Below, one piece after another: positions 42,219 through 52,275 of a stretch of DNA of 64,000 bases. Where the stretch lies: positions 2,480,001 through 2,544,000 of the forward strand of contig NZ_JAPEMA010000001.1 in the NCBI RefSeq assembly GCF_026343185.1, read 5' to 3'. The translations under genes and the position numbers were made by a program. The notes beneath the pieces were generated by a model, which worked only from the letters and a program-made list of their open reading frames with translations, ran no database searches and had not been told where the DNA came from. The DNA comes from Streptomyces sp. NBC_00091. Lineage in GTDB: Bacteria; Actinomycetota; Actinomycetes; Streptomycetales; Streptomycetaceae. Numbering within the stretch: the stretch's first letter is position 1; every line of letters starts with the position of its first letter.

Positions 42219-43864
42219 CCGAGCGTGATGACGTCCAGCTCGCCGTCGGCGTACTGCTTGCGGATCACCTTCTTGTCGAACTTGCCGACGCTGGTCTTCG
42301 GCACGGCCGCGACGGCCGTCCAGCGCTCCGGCAGCTGCCACTTGGCGATCGACCGGGCGAGGAACGCGCGCAGTCCGGCGTAGTCCACCGTGGCGCCCTC
42401 CTTGAGGACGACCGTGGCCAGCGGGCGCTCGCCCCACTTCTCGTCCGGGACGGCGACGACCGCCGCCTCGGCCACCTCGGGGTGGGCCATCAGGGCGTTC
42501 TCCAGCTCGACGCTGGAGATCCACTCTCCGCCGGACTTGATGACGTCCTTGGCCCGGTCGGTGAGGGTGAGGAAGCCGTCGGGGCTGATCACGCCGACGT
42601 CCCCGGTCTTGAGCCAGCCGTCCGCGCTGAACTTGTCCTCGGGGCGGACGGGTTCACCGTCCGCGCCGCCGTAGTAGGAGCTCGCGATCCAGTTGCCGCG
42701 GACCTCCAGCTCGCCCGCGGACTCGCCGTCCCACGCCAGGTGGTCGCCGCCGGGACCGACCAGGCGGGCCTCGACGCCCGCCGGGAAGCGGCCCTGGGTG
42801 ACCCGGTACGGCCACTCCTCCTCGGCGCTCAGCCCGGCCGGCGGGTGGGCCATGGTGCCCAGCGGGGAGGTCTCCGTCATGCCCCACGCGTGGCAGAGCC
42901 GGACGCCGAGCTTGTCGTAGGCCTCCATCAGGGAGGGCGGACAGGCCGCGCCGCCGATGGTGACCTGCTTCATCGAGGTCAGGTCGCGGGGTTTGGCGGT
43001 GACCTCGGCGAGCAGCCCCTGCCAGATGGTGGGGACGGCCGCGGCGTGCGTGGGCTTCTCCCGCTCGATCATCTCGGCGAGCGGGGCGGGCTGGAGGAAC
43101 CGGTCCGGCATCAGCATGTTGATACCGGTCATGAAGGTGGCGTGGGGCAGGCCCCAGGCGTTCACGTGGAACTGGGGGACGACGACCAGCGAGGTGTCCC
43201 GGTCGGTGAGGCCCATCGACTCGGTCATGTTGACCTGCATGGAGTGCAGGTAGATGGACCGGTGGGAGTAGACGACTCCCTTGGGGTCCCCGGTGGTGCC
43301 GGAGGTGTAGCACATGGCCGCGGCCCGGCGCTCGTCCAGCTCGGGCCAGTCGTAGTGCTCGGAGCGGCCTTCGAGGAGCTCCTCGTACTCGTGCACGCGT
43401 ACGCCGAGGCCGTCGAGGGCGGAGCGGTCACCGACGCCGGCGACCACGACGTGCTCGACGGTGGGCAGGTGCGGCAGCAGCGGGGCCAGCAGCGGCAGCA
43501 GGGAGCCGTTGACCAGCACGACCCGGTCGACGGCGTGGTTGACGATGAAGACCAGCTGCTCGGGGGGCAGCCGCAGGTTGAGCGTGTGCAGGACCGCGCC
43601 CATGGAGGGGATCGCGAAGTACGCCTCGACGTGTTCGGCGTTGTTCCACATCAGAGTCGCTATGGCATCCGACTCCCGGACCCCGAGTTCGTCGCGCAGG
43701 GCATGTGCAAGCTGAGCAGAGCGGGCGCCGATCTCCGCGAAGCTGCGCCGGTGTGGCTCGGCCTCGCCCGTCCAGGTCGTGACCTGGGACTTTCCATGAA
43801 TCGTCGACCCGTGGGTCAGGATCCGTGAGATCAGGAGCGGGACATCCTGCATCGTGCTAAGCAC
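42215..43864 (-). CDS. AMP-dependent long-chain fatty acid-CoA ligase
   Basis: 549 residues of the adenylate-forming family. The P-loop-like motif [19 protein letters not shown] (near 190), GMTETSPLG, the adenylation core [40 protein letters not shown], and the C-terminal Lys in [15 protein letters not shown] are intact. It activates a carboxylic acid to acyl-AMP then acyl-CoA. The GTG at 43862-43864 is preferred, with GGGAGG upstream; relatives also begin [14 protein letters not shown]. It lies near the CoA-dependent side-chain operon at 44.7-49.4 kb, but a sigma factor gene separates them. Confidence 0.93.
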   Translation of the reverse strand: MLSTMQDVPLLISRILTHGSTIHGKSQVTTWTGEAEPHRRSFAEIGARSAQLAHALRDELGVRESDAIATLMWNNAEHVEAYFAIPSMGAVLHTLNLRLPPEQLVFIVNHAVDRVVLVNGSLLPLLAPLLPHLPTVEHVVVAGVGDRSALDGLGVRVHEYEELLEGRSEHYDWPELDERRAAAMCYTSGTTGDPKGVVYSHRSIYLHSMQVNMTESMGLTDRDTSLVVVPQFHVNAWGLPHATFMTGINMLMPDRFLQPAPLAEMIEREKPTHAAAVPTIWQGLLAEVTAKPRDLTSMKQVTIGGAACPPSLMEAYDKLGVRLCHAWGMTETSPLGTMAHPPAGLSAEEEWPYRVTQGRFPAGVEARLVGPGGDHLAWDGESAGELEVRGNWIASSYYGGADGEPVRPEDKFSADGWLKTGDVGVISPDGFLTLTDRAKDVIKSGGEWISSVELENALMAHPEVAEAAVVAVPDEKWGERPLATVVLKEGATVDYAGLRAFLARSIAKWQLPERWTAVAAVPKTSVGKFDKKVIRKQYADGELDVITLG

Positions 43865-44024
43865 CGGGGCGCCTCCCAGTCTGCGCGTCATTACGCGACG
43901 GTAAGTTCCTGGTGATTCTGCTTCCGTACTGGGTGGTATGTCACTACCCGGCGCCGACCAATTCCAGGATCCGGCCGTTGCGCTCGCCCCTCCGGACCGC
44001 GCGAGCGCCCTGTTGTCCGGTCGA

Positions 44025-44040
44025 TGTTTCACGTGAAACA
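44025..44040. promoter_or_regulatory. parS site between acyl-CoA ligase and sigma factor genes
   Basis: Perfect TGTTTCACGTGAAACA palindrome, 11 bases beyond the stop of the minus-strand sigma gene (44052), in non-coding DNA. Confidence 0.93.
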
Positions 44041-44051
44041 TCGACCACCGC

Positions 44052-44585
44052 TCAACGCACCGGGGTGAGTTCCGGGTCCTCGCGCAGCTTGACCAGGGCC
44101 CGGGAGACAGCGCTCTTGACCGTGCCGACCGAGACCCCGAGCAGTTCGGCGGTCTGCACCTCGCTCATGTCCTCGTAGTAGCGCAGGACGACCATGGCCC
44201 GCTGCCGGTCGGGCAGCCGGGTCACCGCGCGCCACATCGCGTCCCGCAGCGCCTGTGCCTCCGCCGGGTCGGCGCCCGGCGGCGCCTCGCTCTCCGGGAG
44301 CTCGTCGCAGATGAACTCGTCGACCTTGCGCTTGCGCCACTGCGAGGTGCGGGTGTTGACGAGGGCCCGCCGGACATAGCCGTCCAGGGCCCGGTGGTCC
44401 TCGATGCGGTCCCAGGCGACGTAGGTCTTGGCGAGGGCCGTCTGGAGCAGGTCCTCGGCATCGCAGGGGTTGGCGGTGAGGGAGCGCGCGGTGCGCAGCA
44501 GGACCGTGCCGCGGGTCCGTACGTACGCCGAGAACGACGGATACGGCGTCGGATTCGAGGCGAGCGTGCACACAGGCGTGGTCAT
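44052..44585 (-). CDS. SigE-family (ECF) RNA polymerase sigma factor
   Basis: 177 residues, minimal sigma2-sigma4. Region 2 is FSAYVRTRGTVLLRTARSLTANPCDAEDLLQTALAKTYVAWDRI (about 18-62). Region 4 is LPDRQRAMVVLRYYEDMSEVQTAELLGVSVGTVKSAVSRALVKLRE (about 122-167). This is the actinobacterial SigE70-like type. No anti-sigma gene is adjacent, so its control is not evident. The ATG at 44583-44585 has AGCGTGGAGCC upstream. A parS site lies just past the stop. Confidence 0.92.
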   Translation of the reverse strand: MTTPVCTLASNPTPYPSFSAYVRTRGTVLLRTARSLTANPCDAEDLLQTALAKTYVAWDRIEDHRALDGYVRRALVNTRTSQWRKRKVDEFICDELPESEAPPGADPAEAQALRDAMWRAVTRLPDRQRAMVVLRYYEDMSEVQTAELLGVSVGTVKSAVSRALVKLREDPELTPVR

Positions 44586-44719
44586 GGCTCCACGCTAGAA
44601 GCGGCGGGCGCCCCTGGGATCGGCCGCAGGTGCCGAAGCCGGATCCGTCTCAGGTTGTAGGACGGGGCCGCCTCCCACCTACTGAAGGTGGAGGGCCCGG
44701 CCCTCGACCAGGACCCGGG

Positions 44720-45886
44720 TCAGACCCCGGCGCCCAGGATCAGGCCGGAGGTCGGGACGCCGGTACCGGCGGTGACCAGGACGTGCTCCGCCCCCGGGAG
44801 CTGGTTGACGGAGGTGCCGCGCAGCTGGCGGACGGCTTCGGCGATGCCGTTCATGCCGTGCAGGTACGCCTCCCCGAGCTGGCCCCCGTGGGTGTTGAGC
44901 GGGAGGGCGCCGGCCGCCGTGAAGTCGGCGGCCTCGCCGGGGCCGCAGAAGCCGAACGCCTCCAGCTGCATGAGCACGAAGGGGGTGAAGTGGTCGTAGA
45001 GGATGCCCACGTCGATGTCCGAGGGGCGCAGCCCGCTGGTCCGCCACAGCTGGCGGGCGACCACGTCCATCTCCGGGAGGCCGGTCAGGTCGTCGCGGTA
45101 GAAGGAGGTCATCGCCTCCTGGCGGCGGCCGGCGCCCTGGGCGGCCGCGGTGATCACGGCGGGCCGCCGGCGCAGGTCCCGGGCGCGCTCGGCCGTGGTG
45201 ACGACGAGGGCCTGGCCGCCGTCGGTCTCCTGGCAGCAGTCCAGCAGCCGCAGCGGCTCCACGATCCAGCGCGAGGCGGCGTGGTCGGCGAGGGTGATGG
45301 GCTTGCCGTGGAAGTACGCGGCGGGGTTGTTCGCGGCGTACCTGCGGCCGGTGACCGCGACGTGGCCGAAGGCCTCGGGGGTCAGGCCGTAGGTGTGCAG
45401 GTAGCGCTGGGCGGCCATGGCCACCCAGGACGCGGGGGTGAGCAGGCCCCAGGGCAGCGACCAGCCGAGGGCGGCGCCCTCCGCCGAGGGTTCGCGCTGC
45501 TGTACGCCGGAGCCGAAGCGGCGGCCGGAGCGCTCGTTGAAGGCGCGGTAGCAGACCACGACCTCGGCCACCCCGGTGGCGACGGCGAGGGCGGCCTGCT
45601 GGACGGTGGCGCAGGCGGCTCCGCCGCCGTAGTGGACGCGGGAGAAGAAGGACAGCTCCCCGATGCCTGCGGCCTGGGCCACGGTGATCTCGGGGCTGGT
45701 GTCCATCGTGAAGGTGACCAGGCCGTCGACGTCGGCGGGTCTGAGCCCGGCGTCGTCCAGGGCGGCGTGCACCGCCTCGACGGCGAGCTTGAGCTCGCTG
45801 CGGCCGGAGTCCTTGGAGAACTCGGTCGCGCCGATGCCGGCGATGGCGGCGCGACCGCCGAGCTCGTCGCGGGTGCGGACGCTCAT
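44720..45886 (-). CDS. thiolase-fold lipid-transfer protein (Ltp2/SCP-x-like aldolase)
   Basis: 388 residues of the SCP2-thiolase-like family: AAIAGIGATEFSKDSGRSELKLAVEAVHAALDDAGL, VHYGGGAACATVQQAALAV and ILYDHFTPFVLMQLEAFGFC are typical. In mycobacteria Ltp2 is the retro-aldolase that removes the last steroid side-chain propionyl unit, working with the DUF35 domain of ChsH2. Here it is the last of five overlapping genes with the same set of partners. Start ATG 45886 overlaps the MaoC stop (ATGA). The substrate in this organism is inferred, not shown. Confidence 0.88.
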   Translation of the reverse strand: MSVRTRDELGGRAAIAGIGATEFSKDSGRSELKLAVEAVHAALDDAGLRPADVDGLVTFTMDTSPEITVAQAAGIGELSFFSRVHYGGGAACATVQQAALAVATGVAEVVVCYRAFNERSGRRFGSGVQQREPSAEGAALGWSLPWGLLTPASWVAMAAQRYLHTYGLTPEAFGHVAVTGRRYAANNPAAYFHGKPITLADHAASRWIVEPLRLLDCCQETDGGQALVVTTAERARDLRRRPAVITAAAQGAGRRQEAMTSFYRDDLTGLPEMDVVARQLWRTSGLRPSDIDVGILYDHFTPFVLMQLEAFGFCGPGEAADFTAAGALPLNTHGGQLGEAYLHGMNGIAEAVRQLRGTSVNQLPGAEHVLVTAGTGVPTSGLILGAGV

Positions 45887-46272
45887 GCCCCGGCCCCCAG
45901 GGTGACGGTCACGGTGCCCGTGACGTGGTGGCCGATGCGGTTGGCGCCGACGACGCGGATCTCGGCGGTGTCCCCGTCGAGGGCGGTGACGGTGCCGGTG
46001 AGGGTCATCGTGTCGCCGGGGTAGTTGGGGGCGCCGAGGCGGATGGCGACCTTGCGCAGCACGGCGTGCGGTCCGAGGTGGTCGGTGACGTAGCGGCCGA
46101 CCAGGCCGTTGGTGGTCAGGATGTTCATGAAGATGTCCGGGGAGCCCTTCTCGCGGGCGAGCTCCGCGTCGTGGTGCACGTCCTGGTAGTCGCGGGAGGC
46201 GATCGCCCCCGCCACGATCAGCGTGCGGGTGACCGGGATCTCCAGCGGCGGCAGCGCCTCGCCGACGTTCAT
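45883..46272 (-). CDS. MaoC-family hydratase (ChsH1-like)
   Basis: 129 residues, single hot-dog fold. It opens LPPLEIPVTRTLIVAGAIASRDYQDVHHDAELAREKGSPDIFMN, with the hydratase Asp/His pair in DYQDVHHD, and ends with VVGANRIGHHVTGTVTVTL. The length fits ChsH1, which pairs with the MaoC domain of ChsH2 to hydrate an enoyl-CoA. It overlaps genes on both sides by ATGA, so expression ratios are fixed by coupling. Confidence 0.88.
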   Translation of the reverse strand: MNVGEALPPLEIPVTRTLIVAGAIASRDYQDVHHDAELAREKGSPDIFMNILTTNGLVGRYVTDHLGPHAVLRKVAIRLGAPNYPGDTMTLTGTVTALDGDTAEIRVVGANRIGHHVTGTVTVTLGAGA

Positions 46273-47303
46273 GCGTCCTCCCCCTCGGATATGAGCGCGC
46301 CCAGCTCGGACAGCAGCTCGCCGCCGCAGCCCAGGTAGGCGTCCAGCTGGCGCCCCCACAGGAAGTGCCGGTGGACCGGGTGGTCCAGGTCGGCGCCCAT
46401 GCCGCCGTGCAGGTGCTGGCCCGCGTGGACGACCCGCTTGCCCGCCTCCGAGGCCCACCAGGCCGCCGTGAGCGCGTGATCGCCGGCCGGGAGGCCCTCG
46501 TCGATGCGCCAGGCCGCCTCGTACGCGGTGACCCGGATCGCCTCGGTGTCCATGTACGCGTCGGCCGCGCGGAGCATGACGCCCTGATTGGTGGACAGCG
46601 GCCGGCCGAACTGCTCGCGGGTGGAGGTGTACTCCACGGCGCGCGCCAGCGATCCCGCGCAGACCCCCGCCTGGAGTCCGGCGAAGGCGGTGCGGGCGGC
46701 GGCGAGCACCTGGTCGTGGGCCTCCCGGCCGCCGAGCCGCTCCGCCCGCACGCCGGCCAGGGTGAGGCGCCCCGCCGACCAGGGCGCGGTCGTCTCCACC
46801 GGCCGCACGCCGGCTCCGGGCGCGTCCGTCCGTACGAGCCACAGGGCCCGGTCGGTGTCGGGGACCAGCACGTGCGTGGCGTCGCGCAGCCAGGGCACGA
46901 CGGGCGCGGTGCCGCTGAGGCGGCCGTCGGGGGTGGCGGTGAAGCGCCCGCGCTCCGGGAAGGCGCCGGTGGCCACGGCCTCGCCGGAGCCGAGGGCGGG
47001 CAGCAGGCGGGCGCGCTGCTCGGGGCTGCCGTGCGCGGCCACCGGCAGGACGCCGTACGCGCACGTGGCGGCGTACGGGACCTGCGCGGTGGTGCGGCCC
47101 TGTTCCTCCAGCAGCAGGACCAGGCCGAGGAGGCCGACCTCCTCGACGGCGGCGGTCAGTCCGGCGGAGGTGAGGGCCTTCCACAGTTCGGTGTCGCTGC
47201 CGGTGCCGGCGGTGGCGAGGCGTTCGTGGGTGGCCAGGTCGCGGAAGATGCTCGCGGCCAGACCGGCCGCGGCGGCCTGCTCCTCGGTGGGGTGGAAGTC
47301 CAT
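46269..47303 (-). CDS. acyl-CoA dehydrogenase-like protein (ChsE-type subunit)
   Basis: 344 residues, shorter than usual acyl-CoA dehydrogenases. It keeps the N-terminal helical part (LDFxPTEEQ-like MDFHPTEEQAAAAGL) and the C-terminal four-helix bundle (GVCAGSLARAVEYTSTREQFGRPLSTNQGVMLRAADAYMDTEA; HGGMGADLDHPVHRHFLWGRQLDAYLG). The central FAD-binding beta domain is eroded and no catalytic Glu is evident. In the igr operon two such proteins form a mixed alpha2beta2 dehydrogenase in which each contributes part of the site; this looks like one subunit, with the 48276-49427 protein as the other. Confidence 0.88.
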   Translation of the reverse strand: MDFHPTEEQAAAAGLAASIFRDLATHERLATAGTGSDTELWKALTSAGLTAAVEEVGLLGLVLLLEEQGRTTAQVPYAATCAYGVLPVAAHGSPEQRARLLPALGSGEAVATGAFPERGRFTATPDGRLSGTAPVVPWLRDATHVLVPDTDRALWLVRTDAPGAGVRPVETTAPWSAGRLTLAGVRAERLGGREAHDQVLAAARTAFAGLQAGVCAGSLARAVEYTSTREQFGRPLSTNQGVMLRAADAYMDTEAIRVTAYEAAWRIDEGLPAGDHALTAAWWASEAGKRVVHAGQHLHGGMGADLDHPVHRHFLWGRQLDAYLGCGGELLSELGALISEGEDA

Positions 47304-47304
47304 G

Positions 47305-48275
<971 letters not shown>

Positions 48276-48279
<4 letters not shown>

Positions 48280-49427
48280 CGCTTCCTCCCCTTCATTCCG
48301 AGCCGCATCATGGCGACGATCTCCCGCTGGACCTCGCTGACGCCGCCGCCGAAGGTGTTGATCTGGGCAGCCCGGTTCATCCGCTCCAGCTCGCCGCCCG
48401 CGAAGGCCTCCGGGCCGCGTACGAGGGCCTCCTCGCCCACCACCTCCTGGCAGATCCGGTACACCTCGACGGTGGACTCGGTGCCGAGGAACTTCACTCC
48501 GCTGGCGTCGCCCGGGGCCAGGGTGCCCGCGCCCACGTCCTGGACGAGGCGCCAGTTGAGGAGGCGTACGGCGGCCAGCCGGGCGTGCGCCTCGGCGAGC
48601 CGGGACCGCACCCAGGGGCGGTCCGCCGGGCGCTCGCCGGTCGCGGGGTCGGGGGTGCGGGCATGGGAGAGCGCGCACTCGTAGAAGTCCTCGGCCTGCA
48701 TGCCGATGGCGGCGAGCGCGACGCGTTCGTGGTTGAGCTGGTTGGTGATCAGGCCCCAGCCGCCGTGTTCGGGGCCGACGAGATTGCCGCCGGGGACGCG
48801 GATGGCGTCGTAGTACGTCGCCGTGGTGGTGAGACCGCCGACGGTTTCGATGGGGGTCCAGGCGAAGCCGGGGCTGTCGGTGGGCACCAGGATGATCGAG
48901 ATGCCCCGGTGTTTGGGGGCCTGCGGGTCGGTGCGGCAGGCCAGCCAGATCCAGTCGGCGTTCTGGGCGTTGGAAGTGAAGATCTTCTGCCCGTCGATCA
49001 CCCAGTCCCCGCCCTCGCGGACGGCCCGGGTGCGCAGCGAGGCCAGGTCGGTGCCGGCTTCTGGTTCGGAGTAGCCGATGGCGAAGACGATCTCGCCCCG
49101 GAGGATCCGGGGCAGGAACCAGTCCTTCTGCTCCTGGGTCCCGTACTTCATGAGGGTGGGGCCGACGGTGTTGAGGGTGACCATGGAGACGGGGGCGCCG
49201 GCCCGGTAGGCCTCGTCGAAGAACACGAACTGCTCGTCGGGGCCGCGGCCCTGGCCGCCGTACTCGACGGGCCAGCCGAGGCCCAGCAGTCCGTCGGCGC
49301 CGATGCGGCGCAGCAGTGCGCGCTGGGCGGCCGGCTCCCCGGGCACCCCGTCGGGCAGCAGGTCGCGGAAGTACGCACGCAGTTCGGCGCGCAGTCGCGC
49401 CTGGCCTTCGGACGGGGCGAGGTGCAC
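48276..49427 (-). CDS. acyl-CoA dehydrogenase (ChsE-type subunit)
   Basis: 383 residues with all three acyl-CoA dehydrogenase regions: N-terminal helices, the middle beta domain (FAIGYSEPEAGTDLASLRTRAVREGGDWVIDGQKIFTSNAQNADWIWLACRT) binding FAD, and the C-terminal bundle (LNHERVALAAIGMQAEDFYECAL...). The C-terminal NTFGGGVSEVQREIVAMM replaces the usual catalytic-base environment. It is first gene of the five-gene operon. The start is GTG 49427. A 19-bp perfect dyad lies 35 bases upstream. Confidence 0.9.
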
Positions 49428-49461
49428 GGCGCTGGCCTCCCGGCATCACATCGGACGAGTG

Positions 49462-49480
49462 ATCTGACTGTCCGTCAGAT
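49462..49480. promoter_or_regulatory. operator-like 19-bp dyad upstream of the igr-like operon
   Basis: ATCTGAC-TGTCC-GTCAGAT, perfect 7-bp arms, 35 bases before the first start codon. Shape fits a TetR-type repressor site. No TetR gene is adjacent. Confidence 0.6.
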
Positions 49481-49606
49481 TCCCCGTGGATGTCAAGGTC
49501 GGGAGCGCGGCGGCGGGAACACGCGGGAGGGCGCCCGCACTACCGGACCCCAGCCGGTCCGGTCGTACGGGCGCCCTCAGCGGTCAAGCGGCCCAGCGGG
49601 CGTCGC

Positions 49607-49918
49607 CTACCACCAGGGGAAGAAGTTCACCGCGACGTTCGAGTTGCCCTGCTGGACGGCCGTGTTCGCGGAGCCGTTGACCTGCGCGGTGTTGTTCTGG
49701 TTCGACGCTCCGGAGCCGGTGGCCACCTGCTGCGAGGTGGAGGAGTTGCCGTGGTTGTTGCCGCCCACACCGCTGCCGACGATGCCGGCGACGCTCGCAT
49801 TCGATCCGTCGTTCGCGAACGAGCCGTTGTCGGCCGAGGCGACGCCGCCCAAGAGGGCGACGGCGAGGGGGAGCGAGGCGACGGCGGCGATGACGCGGGC
49901 GGTACGGATGCTTGCCAT
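49607..49918 (-). CDS. secreted Asn/Gly/Gln-rich repeat peptide, curlin-like
   Basis: 103 residues. A signal peptide (1-29, AAVASLPLAVALLGGVASA) is followed by a mature chain made mainly of Gly, Asn, Ser, Gln, Ala and Val with no Cys or charged residues except near the start. Residues 76-98 show a 9-residue period (NTAQVNGSA, NTAVQQGNS, NVAV), resembling amyloid curlin-type or beta-solenoid repeats. It ends in NFFPWW. ATG 49916-49918 has GGAGGAAC upstream. It may form extracellular fibres or coat spores; it is not a canonical chaplin or rodlin. Confidence 0.75.
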   Translation of the reverse strand: MASIRTARVIAAVASLPLAVALLGGVASADNGSFANDGSNASVAGIVGSGVGGNNHGNSSTSQQVATGSGASNQNNTAQVNGSANTAVQQGNSNVAVNFFPWW

Positions 49919-50412
49919 GTCTGAGTTCCTCCAGGAAACCGAAGTCGGGTGTACTCCAAGGCAGTTGGCCGACCGCCTCGGACGTTCGTGCTGCTGACGA
50001 CGTCGCGAGTCCAGAGTTGCCCACCGAATCCCCGGCGAACCACCCCGCAGCCTGCTATTCCCCCGCAAGCATGACCAACCCCGGATAAACCCCGTTCGCG
50101 CCCCGCCAGCCCCACGCGGCGCACCCGTACCCCGGCGAAGCCGCCCCGCTCAAGGGGCGAACCGTTTCGCCATACCGGGGTGCCCCGGACATGCCGAAAC
50201 GGGCCGCGCCGTCCGGGAACCCCGCCGTCTCCCGGGCCTGCGGCCCTGCCGTACCAAGCTTCACGCCCCCCGCACGCCCCCGGCACCCGCCGGTGCGACC
50301 CCCTGTGCCCCACTCCCGGGGACACTGCGCGGCGCGCCTGCGCCGCGTTCTGCCGCTGCTGCCGTCGCTGCCGTTGCTGCGTTCCCGCTTGTTCGCGCCG
50401 TTCCCGCTCCGG
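49919..50412. other. 494-bp region without a gene
   Basis: No frame with a credible start, composition or homology. A strong 20-bp near-perfect hairpin lies at 50162-50202. The rest is GC-rich spacer between two minus-strand small genes, with the promoter and leader of the repeat peptide at its left end. Confidence 0.5.
50162..50202. terminator. strong hairpin, likely terminator
   Basis: CCGTTTCG-CAT-CCGGGG and its complement pair over about 20 bp with two small mismatches and a 2-base loop. It lies 210 bases beyond the stop of the minus-strand gene at 50413. No T-run. Confidence 0.5.
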
Positions 50413-50739
50413 CTAGGCGGCGAGGCCGAGCCGGCCCTGGTCCGCGTCGGGGGCGAGGGCGGCGGCGGTGGTCGAGCGCCGGACGGACGGGGCCTTGCCG
50501 TGGGCCTCCGCACGGATCCGCTGCTTGATGGTCGGCGGGAGCGAACCGCCCCGCATCACCGCCCGCCACGTCCGGCGCGCCACCACGGCCGGCCGGCGCA
50601 CCGCGGGAACCACGGGAGCGGCGAGCTTCGCACCGGCGGCGACCGGGGCCGCCTTCCCACCGAGGCCGAGGGCCGCCAGGAGCGCCACGAGGGCGGCGAG
50701 GACGGTGGTCCAGATCGACGTGATGCTGCGGTGGGTCAT
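50413..50739 (-). CDS. small membrane-anchored protein, DUF6344-like
   Basis: 108 residues. ITSIWTTVLAALVALLAALGL (6-26) is one transmembrane helix or signal anchor. An Ala/Val/Pro linker leads to a conserved C-terminal motif, SLPPTIKQRIRAEAHGKAPSVR (about 74-95). I recall this tail in Streptomyces proteins grouped as DUF6344; function unknown. GAGGGGC supports ATG 50739. Confidence 0.72.
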   Translation of the reverse strand: MTHRSITSIWTTVLAALVALLAALGLGGKAAPVAAGAKLAAPVVPAVRRPAVVARRTWRAVMRGGSLPPTIKQRIRAEAHGKAPSVRRSTTAAALAPDADQGRLGLAA

Positions 50740-50920
50740 GACGAGCCCCTCATTTCGCGATGTTCCGACGGGCGGATCTGCATACATTCGTCATGATGTG
50801 GCCGCAACCGCACCGCCCCCACCACCCGCGCCGATCTTCCGACAAACACCACTCGAAAGGCCCCAAGGGCTCCCGGCGCGGCAGGAAAGGAAGGCGGAGG
50901 CGGAGGCGGGCGGTACGACG

Positions 50921-50950
50921 AAGGGGCGCCCCTGGTGAGGGACGCCCCTT
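50921..50950 (-). terminator. terminator of tRNA-Ser(TGA)
   Basis: AAGGGGCG and complement CGCCCCTT with an AGGG/CCCT inner stem and a short loop, 27 bases beyond the tRNA on the minus strand. Confidence 0.7.
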
Positions 50951-50977
50951 CCGGTCAGCGCGGGCGCTGACGTGGTG

Positions 50978-51064
50978 CGGTGGGTGTGGGATTTGAACCC
51001 ACGGTGACATCGCTGCCACGACGGTTTTCAAGACCGTTCCCTTAGGCCGCTCGGGCAACCCACC
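50978..51064 (-). tRNA. tRNA-Ser (anticodon TGA)
   Basis: 87 nt: acceptor GGTGGGT/ACCCACC, anticodon arm ACGGT-CTTGAAA-ACCGT with TGA, long variable arm (CGTGGCAGCGATGTCACCG) and T-loop GTTCAAATC. Discriminator G. Confidence 0.96.
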
Positions 51065-51148
51065 TGGCCGGTACAGAGTACCGGGATGTGGGGGTGGGTG
51101 GGGCTGGTGTTTCGGGCCCGGGGAGGTGGGGGAGGGCGGTCGGCGGGG

Positions 51149-52087
51149 TCAGGAGGTCTGGGCCTTGTCGTAGGCCGCCTTGGCCTCGTTGCCGAAGTAG
51201 GGGCCGAACATCGTGTTCGGGAGGAAGGTGTAGCCGAAGCTGTTCACCGAGACCTGGGTGCCCAGGCCCGTGGACTCGTTGAAGTCCTGGAACCAGGGGC
51301 CGCCGCTGGAGCCGCCCGTCATGTTGCAGGCCATGCTGTGGTCCTTGGTCAGCAGGAAGTCCTTGCCCGTGTTGGCGCTGCAGTAGACGAGCTTGGTGCC
51401 GTCGTAGGGCGCGGCCGCGGGGAAGCCGAAGGAGTACATCCTCTTGTTGTAGCCGCCGTTGAACTGGAGGCCCTGGGCGCCGACGACCTGGCTGAGCTTC
51501 TGGCCGTTCAGCGGGGCGACGACCGCGAGGCCGACGTCCATGTTCATGTCCTCGGAGGCCGCCCACTGGTCGGTGGCGAAGGTCTTGGTCGCCGGCCACT
51601 GGCCGTACGGGGCGTTGCCGTTGTCGTACGCCGGGACGAAGATCCAGTCGGTGTGCCAGGCGCCCTGGTACTTCACGCAGTGGCCGGCCGTGATGACCGT
51701 GCTGCCGTTCTGGCTGGTGATCGAGTCGCCCGAGCAGGAGGCCGTACGGCCCTGGAAGGTGAAGAACACCCGGCCCGAGGTCTTCACCACCGCCCCGCCG
51801 CCCGTCCAGGCGCCGCCGGCCTGCGGGAACGCGGTGGGGGAGGTAGGGGGAACCAGGGTGGGGCGGTCCGCTGCCGAGGGCGCGCTACGGGCTCCCGTGG
51901 GGGCCGCCGTCACATCGAGCGGGGTGGCCTGGCGCATCCGCTCGGCGGTCCAGAAGCCGGGGGTCTGCTGCGGCCGGAACGAGGCGGGCGACTCGGCCGC
52001 CGCCGAGGGCGAGGCCGCCGTCAGGGCCCCCGCGAGCAGGGCGCCCGCGGCCAGGAGGACGGACGCCGCCGTGCGATGACGATTCAC
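51149..52087 (-). CDS. secreted trypsin-like serine protease (S1 family)
   Basis: 312 residues. A signal peptide (about 1-31, ending SAAA) precedes a pro-region-like segment (32-95) and the protease domain. The triad is visible: His136 in TAGHC, Asp184 in MDVGLAVV, and Ser261 in GGSSGGPW. CSGDSITSQ and CNMTGGSSGG supply likely disulfides. It resembles V8/glutamyl-type secreted endopeptidases by the SSGGPW motif; specificity cannot be read. The GTG at 52087 has GAAGGAG upstream. A candidate target of the SSI-like inhibitor at 37.8 kb. Confidence 0.9.
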   Translation of the reverse strand: MNRHRTAASVLLAAGALLAGALTAASPSAAAESPASFRPQQTPGFWTAERMRQATPLDVTAAPTGARSAPSAADRPTLVPPTSPTAFPQAGGAWTGGGAVVKTSGRVFFTFQGRTASCSGDSITSQNGSTVITAGHCVKYQGAWHTDWIFVPAYDNGNAPYGQWPATKTFATDQWAASEDMNMDVGLAVVAPLNGQKLSQVVGAQGLQFNGGYNKRMYSFGFPAAAPYDGTKLVYCSANTGKDFLLTKDHSMACNMTGGSSGGPWFQDFNESTGLGTQVSVNSFGYTFLPNTMFGPYFGNEAKAAYDKAQTS

Positions 52088-52275
52088 GCAGGACTCCTTC
52101 TGCCGTGCCCGTGCCGGAAGGCCCCGGGCAGGGTGGGGGTGAAGAGCTGTCGGTGCGGATCGGCTGTTCGGCTTGCGGGGGCAGAGTCGCACGAGGGCCC
52201 CGAGATGTCAGGGGGCAGTCCGGACGTTCGGTCGGTTCCGGCCAGGAAATGGCCAACTCCCCATGTGTCCAACCG

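Noticed and set aside
41579..43828. 749-residue open frame on the plus strand
   Set aside because: Shadow of the acyl-CoA ligase and the ABM-like gene; no motif.
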